Shown here piece after piece: positions 38,244-48,072 of a stretch of 64,000 bases of DNA (position 1 is the first letter of the stretch; each line of letters starts with the position of its first letter). Made by a program: the position numbers and the translations under genes. Below the pieces are notes generated by a model. It had not been told where the DNA came from. It did not search any database and worked only from the letters and a program-made list of their open reading frames with translations. The DNA is from G963668185 sp965237445. Its GTDB lineage: Bacteria; Chloroflexota; Dehalococcoidia; Lucifugimonadales; G963668185. Location: NCBI GenBank assembly GCA_965237445.1, contig OZ250142.1, positions 2,728,001-2,792,000 on the forward strand, given 5' to 3'.

Positions 38244-38576
38244 AGCCTCGCCGGTTGGTATGGCCTGCCATCCTTTGCAGGTGTCTGGCTGCCCGTTGGA
38301 TAGCGACAGTCCGCTTGAGCTTGCTTGCTGCTTATGCGGGCTTCAGTCGTGCGTCGGATCCTCAGCCTCAGTCGACCATCCCCACATGAGGACGAGTCCG
38401 AACGCCATGTTTGTTGAACTTGGGCTCGCCAGATACCTAGCAACTGGGTGATTCTCGGCTCCGAGCTCTGCCCTTCCCTATTCAACCCGCTCGCTCAGGC
38501 CGTATGGGCATCTTGTGCTGTGTGCGAACAACGGGCGGTCAAGACAGCAGAATTGCGCTCCCGCCGTCTCCGGCTG
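38244..38576. other. Intergenic region between the flavoprotein remnant and SulP
   Basis: This 333-bp stretch contains the 3' flank of the SulP gene and the 5' flank of the flavoprotein remnant, both on the minus strand. Short frames here show no recognisable domain. I see nothing further in it. Confidence 0.5.
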
Positions 38577-40238
38577 CTACGCCTTTAGCAGCAACCCGGC
38601 GAGGTCTCTCGCTTCGTCCAGGGTACTTACATAGTGGTCCGCGGGTACATTCTGGAGGGCGTTCAATCCGTGGAGCGTGTCAGCCGGCGGACCTTCAAGC
38701 CCCATTACGATGCATTGGGTGTCTTCCGCGAGCCCGGCATCCACCAACTGCTCCACCACCAAGGCCGCGCTGTCGTCCATGTACACGGTACCCGTGAAAT
38801 CCAGAATGACTACCTGGTGATCCTGGATGTCCACACTGATGGTGTTGATCATCTTTCGGGATGACGCGACGGTAAATGTCCCCCGGAGGGCCACGAGGCC
38901 GACGCGGGCCGAGAATGGGTCCGCCAGATCATCGTCCTCTTCGTCTTCTTCACTTGACAGGAATGTTCTGTCCAGCAGGGGAACCGAGACGACGCTGTCC
39001 AACTCGAACCGCTCCAGTTGCCTCGCGCTGGCCATGCCCGCGGCGATCAGACCGATTGCTACCGCGGTTACCAGGTCCAGGAAGACCGTGAGGAAGAACG
39101 TTATCAACATGACTAACAGATGGGCCCGCTGTACGCGGAGTATCCGGGTGAGGAAACGCCAGTCGATTATGTCCCAGCCGACCTTCATGAGTATGCCGGC
39201 GAGTGCCGCGTGCGGGATCTGCTCTACGAATCTGCCGGCGCCCAATACCAGCGTTAGCAGAATCGCCGCGCGGATGACGCCCGAAATCTGGGTCCTGCCG
39301 CCGGCGCGAATGTTCACCACTGTGCCCAGCGTAGCTCCGGCCCCGGGCAATCCACCGAAGAGGCCCGCCATCGTGTTCCCAATACCCTGCCCTATCAATT
39401 CGCGGTCCGGCTTGTGGGTTGTGCGAGTCATCGAGTCTGCAATTAGCGAAGTGAGAAGACTGTCTATGGAGCCGAGAAGCGCGATGATCAGAGCCGGCTG
39501 GACCGCTCGCGTCAGAATGTCTGGGGAAAAGTCGGGAATCCATAGATCCGGGAGGCCGGTCGGAACGTGTCCTATGACCGGCGCATCCGTTAGCCACAGT
39601 ACGCCCAGGAGCGTGCCTGCAATCAACGCCGCCAGCGTCGAAGGCAGAACTTTGCTAAATCGCGCGGGCCAGGCAAAGCCCACTACAAGCGTCACAGTGG
39701 CAATCGCGAGTGCGCTCAGGTTGAGGTTGCTTATGGCGTCAGGCCATGCCTGTATGGCCCGTACAGGCCCGCCGAGAGCGGACTCCGCCCCCATGAAGGG
39801 GAGGGTCTGCAGAAGTATGATGATTATGCCGATACCGGACATGAATCCCGATATGACCGAGTAGGGCGTATAGCTCACGAAACGCCCGATCCTGAGCACG
39901 CCTAACAGTATCTGTATCAAGCCGGCCATCATGGCGATGGTGAATGCTTCACGGAAGCTTTCGGCGTGGATGGTCACGATGACCGCCATGGCAACGGCCA
40001 TGGGGCCTGTCGGGCCGGATATCTGGGACCTGGTGCCTCCGAAGACTGACGCAAAGAACCCCACGGCAATCGCCCCGTACAGGCCGGCGACGGCTCCAAG
40101 ACCTGACGCTACGCCGAAGGCCAGTGCGACGGGCAATCCGACCACCGCCGCGGTAATGCCTCCGAATACGTCTCCTCGTAGTGTCTGCAAGTCGTAGCCG
40201 AAGCCGGAGGGGACGAGTCGGGATATCGCGCTTGTCAT
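38577..40238 (-). CDS. SulP family anion transporter with STAS domain
   Basis: Membrane transporter of 553 aa for sulfate, bicarbonate or a similar anion. The SulP core begins with LRGDVFGGITAAVVGLPVAL and has the family's SGPTGPMAVAMAVIV near residue 74; ten or more hydrophobic segments follow to about residue 410. A C-terminal cytoplasmic STAS domain (VVILDFTGTVYMDDSAALVV) ends the protein. An acidic linker (SSEEDEEDDDLAD) precedes it. The gene is intact although it lies among broken neighbours. Substrate is not predictable from sequence. Confidence 0.92.
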   Translation of the reverse strand: MTSAISRLVPSGFGYDLQTLRGDVFGGITAAVVGLPVALAFGVASGLGAVAGLYGAIAVGFFASVFGGTRSQISGPTGPMAVAMAVIVTIHAESFREAFTIAMMAGLIQILLGVLRIGRFVSYTPYSVISGFMSGIGIIIILLQTLPFMGAESALGGPVRAIQAWPDAISNLNLSALAIATVTLVVGFAWPARFSKVLPSTLAALIAGTLLGVLWLTDAPVIGHVPTGLPDLWIPDFSPDILTRAVQPALIIALLGSIDSLLTSLIADSMTRTTHKPDRELIGQGIGNTMAGLFGGLPGAGATLGTVVNIRAGGRTQISGVIRAAILLTLVLGAGRFVEQIPHAALAGILMKVGWDIIDWRFLTRILRVQRAHLLVMLITFFLTVFLDLVTAVAIGLIAAGMASARQLERFELDSVVSVPLLDRTFLSSEEDEEDDDLADPFSARVGLVALRGTFTVASSRKMINTISVDIQDHQVVILDFTGTVYMDDSAALVVEQLVDAGLAEDTQCIVMGLEGPPADTLHGLNALQNVPADHYVSTLDEARDLAGLLLKA

Positions 40239-40902
40239 GCCTGGCTATTCGTTCTCATTCAAATTCAACTCATGCAACGAGTTCTGTTGCTTACGTCTGC
40301 GTGCACTGCAAGTACGCCGCTCAATAGCAATTGAGGCTCCGCACTAAATAGATCTACTGCGAGTGGGACGGCCGCTCGAAGTCCACAGCACTCCTCTAAC
40401 TGGCCTAGTTCTGAGATAGGGATGCGAGTTGAACCGCGTGTAGGGTAATCCATTGACAGCCTGCATTTTATTCCTTACGCTGCCGGCGCTCAACATCCGA
40501 AATTCAGTCTGAGCTAGGCGCCACTGAGAGTTAATCTCATTTGGAAGACCTAAGCGAGGGCACAGGTTCAAGGTCGGCCCGGTGCTTGCACAGTTTGATG
40601 CGCCGCCGCCGGAAGCGAGGTAGGCCCCAGTGCGTTAACCGAACAAAGTCAAAGTATTTCTAAGTGAGACACGAAATTGGAAAGCCTCTCACAAATGGTT
40701 CGAACGGAAACCTTTACCCAAGCCGGTTCTCTCACTCCTTCCACAAACAGATGGCCGGCAGATCTGCCCAGTGTGTCAGCGCCTATGCCACGGGCTCTGC
40801 AGCTCCGCATTTACCTGCCGCTCATAGTACTGCCTGACTGAACTCAGAGGCCATTCCTCTTCGTTAAACCAAGTATTTCACCATGTAAAAGAGAACATTG
40901 TA
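40239..40902. other. 664-bp divergent intergenic region between SulP and znuA
   Basis: The region is less GC-rich than the neighbouring genes. No protein-like reading frame or RNA gene is recognised. It should hold promoters for SulP (leftward) and znuACB (rightward). I looked for a Zur-type AT-rich inverted repeat before znuA and could not identify one with confidence. Confidence 0.5.
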
Positions 40903-41959
40903 TTGAGACTACACATCATACGAACGCTGCGGGCGCGCGCGATTGTTCGTCTCCTTCTTGTTGGTGCAGCAGCCATGTTCGCAATCGTCGCATGTGGCGG
41001 CGAGTCGACTCCTGACGCAGAGCCGTCAGTTGCCGAATCTCTCCCGGTCGTCAAGGTCGTCACAACTGCCAACTTCGCCGCCGACTGGGTGGCGAACGTC
41101 GCCGGCGAACGTGCGGAAGTGTTCAGCCTGCTTCCGCTGGGCGGCGACCCGCACTCGTTCCAGCCCGGCGCAAGAGACGTGACGAAGATCGCCGATGCCG
41201 ACCTGGTCCTCACTGTCGGATTGGGGCTAGAGGCAGGTTGGCTCACTGAACTGGTCCAGAACGCGAACACGGACGAATCGAAGGTCTTGGCGCTCGGCGA
41301 CTTCATAGATCCAATCGAGTATGAGGATATCGGCGTACATGATGAGGAGGGGGATGGCCACGACGAAGACGATGGCCAAGATGAGGAAGAAGATGGACCA
41401 CGACGAAGATGAAGGCGAAGACCACGGTCCGCTCGATCCGCACTTCTGGTTCGACCCGATCCGTGTGAAGACAGTCGTCAACGAGATCTCAACTCGCTTG
41501 TCGCTGGTAGATCCGGCGGGCGATGAGATTTATACGGCCAATGCAGCCTCTTACAATTACCAACTTGACGAGCTTCACCGATGGACACAGGAACAGGTAG
41601 GCCTGATACCAGTCCAAGGAAGGTTACTAGTAACGTCTCATGACAGCCTCACTTACTTTGCTAAGTTGTACGGATTCCGGGTTGTAGGGGCCGTGATTCC
41701 GAGTTCATTGTCCATAGATGTCGAACCAACGGCCGAAGACATGGGCGACCTTGTTCATGAGATCGAGGAGAATGGGGTTCCAGCGATCTTCGGAGAGACT
41801 ACGGTGAGTGAGCGCCTCGCCCAGGCCATCGCAGAGGAGACGGGCGCCAAGCTTGTTCGACTTTACTCCGGGTCGCTCGGTCCGGACGGAAGCGGCGCCG
41901 AGACTTACATCGGGATGCAGCGGCTGAATGTGGAGAGAATTGTGGAAGCACTGAAATGA
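40903..41959 (+). pseudogene. znuA: Zinc/manganese ABC transporter substrate-binding lipoprotein, frameshifted in the His/Asp-rich loop
   Basis: A TTG start gives RLHIIRTLRARAIVRLLLVG and a lipobox VAC. The first frame runs through the N-lobe (LPLGGDPHSFQPGARDV, with a metal His) into the acidic, His-rich loop. It is then lost at about 41395, where one extra G follows GAT, and the second frame resumes DHDEDEGEDHGPLDPHFWFD and covers the C-lobe (VTSHDSLTYFAKLYGF, VPAIFGETTVSERLA). Corrected length is about 350 aa, normal for the family. The last bases overlap znuC. With intact znuC and znuB behind it, a sequence error in the repetitive loop is a serious alternative. Confidence 0.8.
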
Positions 41960-42735
41960 CCAGTTTTTCTGAGGCGCATGAAGCCTCACTAATAGTTGAA
42001 GGCGTCACGGTAGGGTTCGGTGAGCACGTGGCACTGAGCGATGTGACCTTCAGTGTGGAGCACAGCACGCTAATGGGCGTTGTCGGCCCCAACGGAGCTG
42101 GCAAGAGTACGCTCTTCAACAGCATTGCGGGGTTGCAGAACCTGGACCAAGGCTCAGTGACTGTCTGTTCGGCGAGAAAAGGCGGCCACAAGGGCGCGCT
42201 CGCTTATGTTCCCCAGCGGGAAAGCGTGAACTGGCGATTCCCAGTTTCAGTAATGGACGTTGTCCTCATGGGGCGGACCGTCAACCACTCCTGGTTTCAG
42301 CGGCCCGGCAGACGTGACCGCGAATTGGCGCAGGACTGCCTGGAGCGAGTTGGGCTCTGGGCCCAGAGAGAGAACCTGATGACAGAACTTTCCGGCGGCC
42401 AGCGCCAGCGCGTCTTCGTGGCCCGGGCAATTGCCCAAGGAGCGGACGTTCTCCTATTGGATGAGGCGTTCAGCGGAGTCGACGTCGGCGCCCAGGAGGG
42501 CCTCGTCAAGGTCCTTCATTCGCTGCGGGATGAAGGGCGGATCATCATACTCGCCACACATGACCTGACGAACCTGGCCGAGCGATTCGACCGGATTCTG
42601 TGCCTGAATCATCACGTCTGCGCTTACGGCCCGCCCGATGAGGCCTTCACTCCCGACGTGCTGGAGGAGCTGTACGGGGCGCACGGCGTCCACTTTGCTC
42701 AGACCGGCGAACAGTTCGAAGAGCCCGAAGCTTGA
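41956..42735 (+). CDS. znuC: Zinc/manganese ABC transporter ATPase
   Basis: ATPase of 259 aa that powers metal uptake. Walker A is GPNGAGKST, the signature LSGGQRQRVFVARAI, Walker B VLLLDEAFSGVD, and the H-loop ATHDLTN. ATG at 41956 overlaps the znuA stop (ATGA), and the TGA overlaps the TTG start of znuB. It is most like the Mn/Zn (MntB/ZnuC) group, so iron or manganese is also possible. Confidence 0.9.
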   Translation: MTSFSEAHEASLIVEGVTVGFGEHVALSDVTFSVEHSTLMGVVGPNGAGKSTLFNSIAGLQNLDQGSVTVCSARKGGHKGALAYVPQRESVNWRFPVSVMDVVLMGRTVNHSWFQRPGRRDRELAQDCLERVGLWAQRENLMTELSGGQRQRVFVARAIAQGADVLLLDEAFSGVDVGAQEGLVKVLHSLRDEGRIIILATHDLTNLAERFDRILCLNHHVCAYGPPDEAFTPDVLEELYGAHGVHFAQTGEQFEEPEA

Positions 42736-43553
42736 TCGAATACATCACCGACCCTCTTCAGTACAGCTTCATGGTCCGTGGGCTTGTGGTTTCCCTGCTC
42801 GTTGGCGTGATGTGCCCGCTCATAGGAGCGTACGTGATTACCCGCGGCCTCTCTTTCATGGGAGATGCGCTCGCGCACGCTGTTCTGCCCGGTATGGTCG
42901 TGGGCTTCCTTTTCGGAATCGGCATCATCGCCGCTGTACCTACCGGGATCGCGGTTGCGCTCCTTATTGGCCTCATAAGCAGACGTTCCGGAGTCAGCGA
43001 AGACACAGCTATCGGAATTCTGTTCGCGGGAATGTTCGCGCTCGGACTCGTGATGCTGTCCGCCTCCACCGGCATCAAAGTGAACATCGAGGACTTCCTG
43101 CTAGGTCAGCCGCTTGGAGTCTCGTGGTCCGAGGTCTACACCGCTCTGTCACTGACGGGAGTTGTCATTCTTGGGCTGTACTTGTTCCATCATCAGCTCG
43201 TGCTCACCAGCTTCGACCCGGCGGGAGCGAGGGTGGTCGGAATGCGGACAACGACAATTGAGAACATACTGCTGGTGCTTCTTTCGCTCGTCATCGTGGT
43301 TGGCATCGTTGCGGTGGGAATAGTTCTCGTCATGGCGATGCTGATTACACCAGCCGCAACGGCTTACCTGCTGGTACGGCGGTTTGTGTCGATGATGATC
43401 GTCGGGGCGGTAATTGGTGCGATTTCAGCGCTTGCGGGCCTGTACCTGTCGTTCCACCTGAACTTGCCATCGGGCCCCGTGATGACACTGGTGGCTACTG
43501 GGATATTCGCCGTGGCCGTGGCGGCGAAGCGCGTGCCGCGGCCGAGCCGGTAG
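42732..43553 (+). CDS. znuB: Zinc/manganese ABC transporter permease
   Basis: Membrane subunit of 273 aa in the ABC-3 family, with eight or so hydrophobic segments. It has the conserved start ITDPLQYSFMVRGLVVSLLV, GDALAHAVLPGMVVGFLFG near residue 40, and the coupling region FDPAGARVVGMRTT near 163. TTG start overlapping the znuC stop by 4 bp. It completes the znuACB operon. Confidence 0.91.
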   Translation: MIEYITDPLQYSFMVRGLVVSLLVGVMCPLIGAYVITRGLSFMGDALAHAVLPGMVVGFLFGIGIIAAVPTGIAVALLIGLISRRSGVSEDTAIGILFAGMFALGLVMLSASTGIKVNIEDFLLGQPLGVSWSEVYTALSLTGVVILGLYLFHHQLVLTSFDPAGARVVGMRTTTIENILLVLLSLVIVVGIVAVGIVLVMAMLITPAATAYLLVRRFVSMMIVGAVIGAISALAGLYLSFHLNLPSGPVMTLVATGIFAVAVAAKRVPRPSR

Positions 43554-43960
43554 CCGCGAAGTGCTGCGGTGGCCGATATATCCAGCCGAATGTTTGTACA
43601 CCGACAGTAAATCTGCACAAAGCAGGAGCGCTCGCTCCTGCTACTCTCATCGGGCTAGTCTCACCTGGTGTTATGGGCCGGAGTTGATTTAACCAGCCGC
43701 ACTGGGCCAGCGAAGGGCTGCAAGCGGCGCCTCAGAGGCTTGGTCGACGATTCTGCCGGGGGCTTCTGCCACCCACGCAGATTAGAGATTAAGAGAATCT
43801 ATCGCCGAGGCTCGCCGCCGGCATGGCGCTCAGCAGACTCATTGGCCCCCTGACGCCGGACCACGTTCGGTCGAGCCTCAACATGGACGATCAGTCGCCG
43901 TGAAGTTAGCGCGGTCTCCTAAAGTGCGTAGCGGCTCCTGACCTTAGTCCCCTTCCCTGT
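43554..43960. other. 407-bp region downstream of znuB
   Basis: The region lies between convergent genes (znuB and the leucine-rich-repeat gene). No gene is seen. It contains one clear hairpin at 43621-43642. Confidence 0.5.
43621..43642. terminator. Perfect 8-bp hairpin downstream of znuB
   Basis: AGCAGGAG (43621-43628) and CTCCTGCT (43635-43642) form a perfect stem with a 6-nt loop, 67 bp after the znuB stop. There is no T-run, so it is either a weak or factor-dependent terminator or a dispersed palindromic repeat. Confidence 0.4.
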
Positions 43961-46390
43961 TTACCGTCTGAACTGACGGCTTCGTCCCCGCAGTGTTGCG
44001 GCGCCCGCTACGGCAGTGAGCGCGCCGGCCAGGGCAATCCCCGTCAACAACCAAGCCGGCGATGTGAAGCCGCCCGTGACTGGAAGCCTCGGCAACGCAC
44101 AGTACTCCAGTCCAAGGTCCGCCAGGTCGCTAGCAGCTATGTCGCTTAGCGAGTGGGGGATGCAACCCCCGAACTGGTTGGTGCCGCCCAGGTAGAGCGA
44201 ATCGAGGTCAAGTGCTCCAAGTTCGGGTGGGATCTCACCGCTCAACAGGCTATCGCTTAGATCCAGCGAGGTCAGTTTGGCGAAACTGCCTAACACAGGC
44301 GGTATCTCGCCGGTCCAATAGTTCACGCTAAGGTCCAGCTCCTGGAGCTCCGGCGACATCGCTAGGTGCGTCGGTAGTGCTCCGCTCAGATAGTTGCCCT
44401 GTAGAAAGAGTTCCTCGAGTTCGGGGAATTCACTGACCCAGGTTGGGACCGTACCAGTCAGACCGTTGTTCGAGAGGTCCAGTCTTACGAGCTGCCCCAG
44501 CTCGCTGAGTTCGGATGGCATCTCGCCTTCCAGTTCGTTGTCGCTCAGGTCCACGCCCTGCAGGTTGGTGAGGCTGCCCAGTTCAGGAGGGATCTCGCCA
44601 CTCAACTCATTGTAATCGAGGTGAAGATGCTGCAGTTCAACTAGAAGCCCCAGTTCCGCAGGGATCGGCCCGGTGAACTGGTTGCCCTCAAGATGAAGGT
44701 CCATCATATCGACAAGGCCCCCAAGCCAGGACGGTAACTGCCCGGTGAGTTCATTGTCGTCCAGGTAGAGATATCGCAAATTGGTTAGGTTCGCCAGCTC
44801 ATCGGGAATGGAGCCGTTAAGTGCGTTGTCTCCGAGGTCCAGCCTCACGAGGAAGGGAAGGTCGCCAAGCCAGGCCGGTAACTCGCCGGTCAGCTCATTG
44901 TCGCTGAGGTCTAACCCCAATAGATGCCTTAGGATCCGGAACTCGGACGGAATTTCTCCGGTCAAATTATTGAAGTCGAGGTGCAGGTGAACCAGGTTGC
45001 GGAGTTTGCCGAGTTGCGGCGGTATCTGGCCAGTGAATCCGCTATTGTCCAGGTGCAGATGCGTCAGACTAAGCATGCTGCCGAACCACGACGGTACGGG
45101 GCCCGTAAACCGATTGCCTCCCAGGTTGAGGCGATTCAACCTTGTGAGAGATCTCAGTTCTTCCGGGACCTCGCCAGTCAGATTGTTGTCATTGAGGTAT
45201 AGCCATCTGAGGTCCTTGATCTCGCCAAGCCAGAGGGGAATGGCGCCCGTTAACTCATTGTCCAGCAGTATCAGTCTCTCCAACTTGGAGAGCGAAGCCA
45301 GTTCCTCCGGTATCTCGCCAGTCAATTTGCTTTCGTGCAGGTACAGCCACCGCAACTCCAAGAAGCCGGCAATCCAGGTTGGAATTGGGCCGCCCAGGTC
45401 GTTCTCTCCGAGAACCAGCCTTTCAAGGCCGGCAATCGAGCCCAGCTCTACCGGGATCTCTCCACTCAACTTGCTGCCGTTGAGATACAGCCACTTCATG
45501 TTCTTGAGGCTGCCGAGCCAAGCGGGTATCTCCTCACCATAATCGTTGTGGCCAATGATCAGCCTCTCCAGAGCTGTCATAGCACTCAGGTCCGGAATCG
45601 GTCCCGTCAGCATGTTGTCATTTACGTAAAGCCACTCCAGGTTTGAGAGGCTTCCAAGCCAGGACGGTAAGGGGCCGGTAAGCTGGTTATAGCTCAGCCG
45701 CAACTGTCGTAGTTCGGACAGATTGCCCAACTGTTCCGGTATCTCACCTTGGAGTTCGTTTTCATACAGGTGGAGCTCTTGAAGCTTGGCAAGTTTGCCC
45801 AATTGTTCCGGTATCACGCCTTCCAACTGGTTGTCATACAGGTGAAGCCGCTGAAGCTCCGCCAGGTCCCCCAATTCCCGAGGTATGGGCCCGGAGAGCA
45901 TGTTCCTGCTTACAAAGAGCTCCTCAAGGTGCGCAAGTTTCCCTAGCTCTGCCGGTACCGGGCCGGTCATTTCGTTGCCATTGAGGTGCAACTTCCGGAG
46001 GCCCGCAAGATTGCCTAACTCAGGCGGCAGTTCGCCAGTCAGTTCGTTGGATGCCAGCACAATTCGGTCGACAAGGCCGTCATCGCCAATGGAGACACCG
46101 AACCAATCCTCCACCGGATCCTCCAGGTCCCACTTCCTTCTCCAGTTCTCCCCGTCGGTAGCCTCACGGAAAGCGAGCAGCGCCTCCATATCCGATTCCG
46201 GCGTAGCTTCAGTTTCGTGGGCAAGGGCCACGGTACCTTGAGAGACGATACAGACGATCATGGCAACCGCAAGTGCGACAGCCGCGGCCTTGCGAGTCCC
46301 TCGGACAGGCACTTGACTCAAAGCTCCCATAGTTCCTCTGGCAATTGCAGGCGTACCGATTCTTTTCACTGAAGCTATGGTCATTGTCAT
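43961..46390 (-). CDS. Leucine-rich-repeat surface protein with LPVTG sorting-type tail
   Basis: An 809-aa exported protein. After a positively charged N-terminus and a hydrophobic signal (AAAVALAVAMIVCIVSQGTV) comes a short domain (ALLAFREATDGENWRRKWD), then roughly 26 repeats of about 24 residues with the plant-type pattern LxxLxLxxNxLTGxIPxxLG. The C-terminus reads LPVTGG, a hydrophobic segment and RGRSRQFRR, the layout of a sortase substrate. A GAAGGA site precedes ATG at 46390. It likely acts in adhesion or recognition at the surface (inference). No sortase gene is in the window. Confidence 0.88.
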   Translation of the reverse strand: MTMTIASVKRIGTPAIARGTMGALSQVPVRGTRKAAAVALAVAMIVCIVSQGTVALAHETEATPESDMEALLAFREATDGENWRRKWDLEDPVEDWFGVSIGDDGLVDRIVLASNELTGELPPELGNLAGLRKLHLNGNEMTGPVPAELGKLAHLEELFVSRNMLSGPIPRELGDLAELQRLHLYDNQLEGVIPEQLGKLAKLQELHLYENELQGEIPEQLGNLSELRQLRLSYNQLTGPLPSWLGSLSNLEWLYVNDNMLTGPIPDLSAMTALERLIIGHNDYGEEIPAWLGSLKNMKWLYLNGSKLSGEIPVELGSIAGLERLVLGENDLGGPIPTWIAGFLELRWLYLHESKLTGEIPEELASLSKLERLILLDNELTGAIPLWLGEIKDLRWLYLNDNNLTGEVPEELRSLTRLNRLNLGGNRFTGPVPSWFGSMLSLTHLHLDNSGFTGQIPPQLGKLRNLVHLHLDFNNLTGEIPSEFRILRHLLGLDLSDNELTGELPAWLGDLPFLVRLDLGDNALNGSIPDELANLTNLRYLYLDDNELTGQLPSWLGGLVDMMDLHLEGNQFTGPIPAELGLLVELQHLHLDYNELSGEIPPELGSLTNLQGVDLSDNELEGEMPSELSELGQLVRLDLSNNGLTGTVPTWVSEFPELEELFLQGNYLSGALPTHLAMSPELQELDLSVNYWTGEIPPVLGSFAKLTSLDLSDSLLSGEIPPELGALDLDSLYLGGTNQFGGCIPHSLSDIAASDLADLGLEYCALPRLPVTGGFTSPAWLLTGIALAGALTAVAGAATLRGRSRQFRR

Positions 46391-46717
46391 CGAGCGTCCT
46401 TCAAGCGGCCCCGTACCAGACCATTGAGGATTGAATGGTGAACTACGGGTCCTGCTTGGTACGATTCCCGGCTAAGCCGCAATACTTAGCCGACACGAGT
46501 CATTCGGAAGGGATTTGCCTCCAAGTCAGTGAGCGCGGCTCACCGCCGGGACTGTACCATCCGGCGCGGAGCAGCCGCTATACGTTCCTCTGCTGCTCTC
46601 CCGTGCCGCCAGCCCCCAGCCCACCGTAAGGCTCGCCCGGAGAGGCACCCTGCAAGGGCCCTTTCGTGTTGACCAACGCCGACGAGCACGCCTAGAATGA
46701 ATTAGCTAGGCACCAGA
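46391..46717. other. 327-bp divergent intergenic region
   Basis: The region lies between the leucine-rich-repeat gene and the AIM24 genes, which point away from each other, so promoters for both are expected here. I see no additional gene or repeat. Confidence 0.5.
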
Positions 46718-47374
46718 ATGAAACTTCAAATCGACGGCAATCCCGACTACGGACAGCTTCGCGTCCATCTGAGCCCAGGAGAGACGTTCCTGGCCGAGGG
46801 CGGCGCGATGTCCTGGATGGACGTGGGCATGAATGTGAAGGCCCGCCTGATGGGCGGCCTCATGCGGGCGCTCGTCCGCAAGGTGACAGGCGGCGAGTCC
46901 CTGTTCGTCGGCGAGTACTCATGTGATCGTGAAGGTGAGGTAGCCTTCTCGCCTGCCCAGCCCGGCACCGTAGTCCAGCGCACCATGAACGGCGACTCGA
47001 TTACGCTCACGGCGGGTTCTTTCTTCGCCTGCACACCGGACATCGAGCTGAGCACGAAGTTTGGAGGTCTAAAGTCCGTCTTCTCTGGCGAAGGCCTCTT
47101 CTTCATGGAGTGCAGCGGCACCGGTGATCTGTTCTTCAACTCGTTCGGCAGCATCCTCGAGAAAGAAATCAACGGCTCGTTCATTGTCGATACAGGCCAC
47201 GTCGTGGCCTGGGAGCCTGGACTCGACTACTCAATTCGGGGCATGGGAGGCCTCAAGAGCACGATGCTTTCAGGAGAAGGGCTGGTGATGGAGTTCTCCG
47301 GCACAGGTAAGTTGTACCTTCAGACTCGAACGATGGGTGGGATAGCCTCCTGGCTGACCCCATTCGTGGTGTAG
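46718..47374 (+). CDS. AIM24/TIGR00266 family protein, copy 1
   Basis: A 218-aa beta-rich protein of the AIM24 family (tryptophan RNA-binding attenuator-like fold). It begins MKLQIDGNPDYGQLRVHLSP and has the family's GGAMSWMDVGM, GDLFFNSFGSI and DTGHVVAWEPGLDY motifs. No signal peptide. The mitochondrial relative affects inner-membrane organisation; the bacterial role is unknown. First of three tandem paralogues, 8 bp before the second. Confidence 0.85.
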   Translation: MKLQIDGNPDYGQLRVHLSPGETFLAEGGAMSWMDVGMNVKARLMGGLMRALVRKVTGGESLFVGEYSCDREGEVAFSPAQPGTVVQRTMNGDSITLTAGSFFACTPDIELSTKFGGLKSVFSGEGLFFMECSGTGDLFFNSFGSILEKEINGSFIVDTGHVVAWEPGLDYSIRGMGGLKSTMLSGEGLVMEFSGTGKLYLQTRTMGGIASWLTPFVV

Positions 47375-47382
47375 GCGCGAAA

Positions 47383-48072
47383 ATGCAAGTAGCAGCTATG
47401 GAGAAGGGTGCGTTCGGCTGGGCTCTGGTGAAACTCAGATCCGGAGAGAAGTTCATCTCCGAGGCAGGTTCGATGTTCAGGGTATCCAGCAACATCGAAA
47501 TGGACGTCACAACAAGGAGCCGTAGCACCGGCGGACTGCTGTCCGGAGTCAGGCGGATGATTGCCGGCGAGAGCTTCTTCCTTTCAACGTACACCGCGTC
47601 CGGCGGAACGGGCGGAGAAGTAGGACTCGCACCCAGGCTCCAGGGCGAAGTTGCAGTTATCGACTGCGACGGCCGTAACAGGTGGGTTTGCGCGGGAGGA
47701 AGCTACCTGGGTTCGTCGCCTGATCTGGACATCGACACCCAGTTCCAGGGCCTTCGTGGAGTCTTCTCAGGCGAATCGCTTTCATTCCTCTCTGTAGAGG
47801 GTGCCGGCCCGCTCATCGTAAACGCGTTCGGGAAGCTGACCGAAGTAGACGTTGCAGGTTACCTCACAGTGGACACTGGCCACGTGGTGGCGTTTGAAGA
47901 ATCGCTCACATACTCGATAGATAAGGCCGGCGGCAGTTGGGTGCAGTCTTTCCTGACCTCTGAAGGGCTGACCCTGAAGTTCTACGGCCACGGACGACTC
48001 TACCTGCAGAGCCACAACCCGAACGAGTTCGGCAAGTCCGTTGGACCGTTGTTGCCGCCCCGGAGCTCGTAA
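47383..48072 (+). CDS. AIM24/TIGR00266 family protein, copy 2
   Basis: Second tandem paralogue, 229 aa, starting MQVAAMEKGAFGWALVKLRS. It carries the equivalents of the copy-1 motifs (EAGSMFRVSSNIEMDV, VDTGHVVAFEESLTYSID). It is the most divergent of the three. The TAA stop shares its last base with the ATG of copy 3 (TAATG), implying coupled translation and perhaps a hetero-oligomer (inference). Confidence 0.84.
   Translation: MQVAAMEKGAFGWALVKLRSGEKFISEAGSMFRVSSNIEMDVTTRSRSTGGLLSGVRRMIAGESFFLSTYTASGGTGGEVGLAPRLQGEVAVIDCDGRNRWVCAGGSYLGSSPDLDIDTQFQGLRGVFSGESLSFLSVEGAGPLIVNAFGKLTEVDVAGYLTVDTGHVVAFEESLTYSIDKAGGSWVQSFLTSEGLTLKFYGHGRLYLQSHNPNEFGKSVGPLLPPRSS

Noticed and set aside
38827..39864. 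345-codon open frame opposite the SulP gene
   Set aside because: Its composition (Arg/Ser/Pro-rich) is that of an antisense shadow, while the minus strand has a full SulP transporter.
43668..43853. 61-codon open frame downstream of znuB
   Set aside because: No ribosome site or similarity to anything I recognise; composition is typical of non-coding GC-rich sequence.
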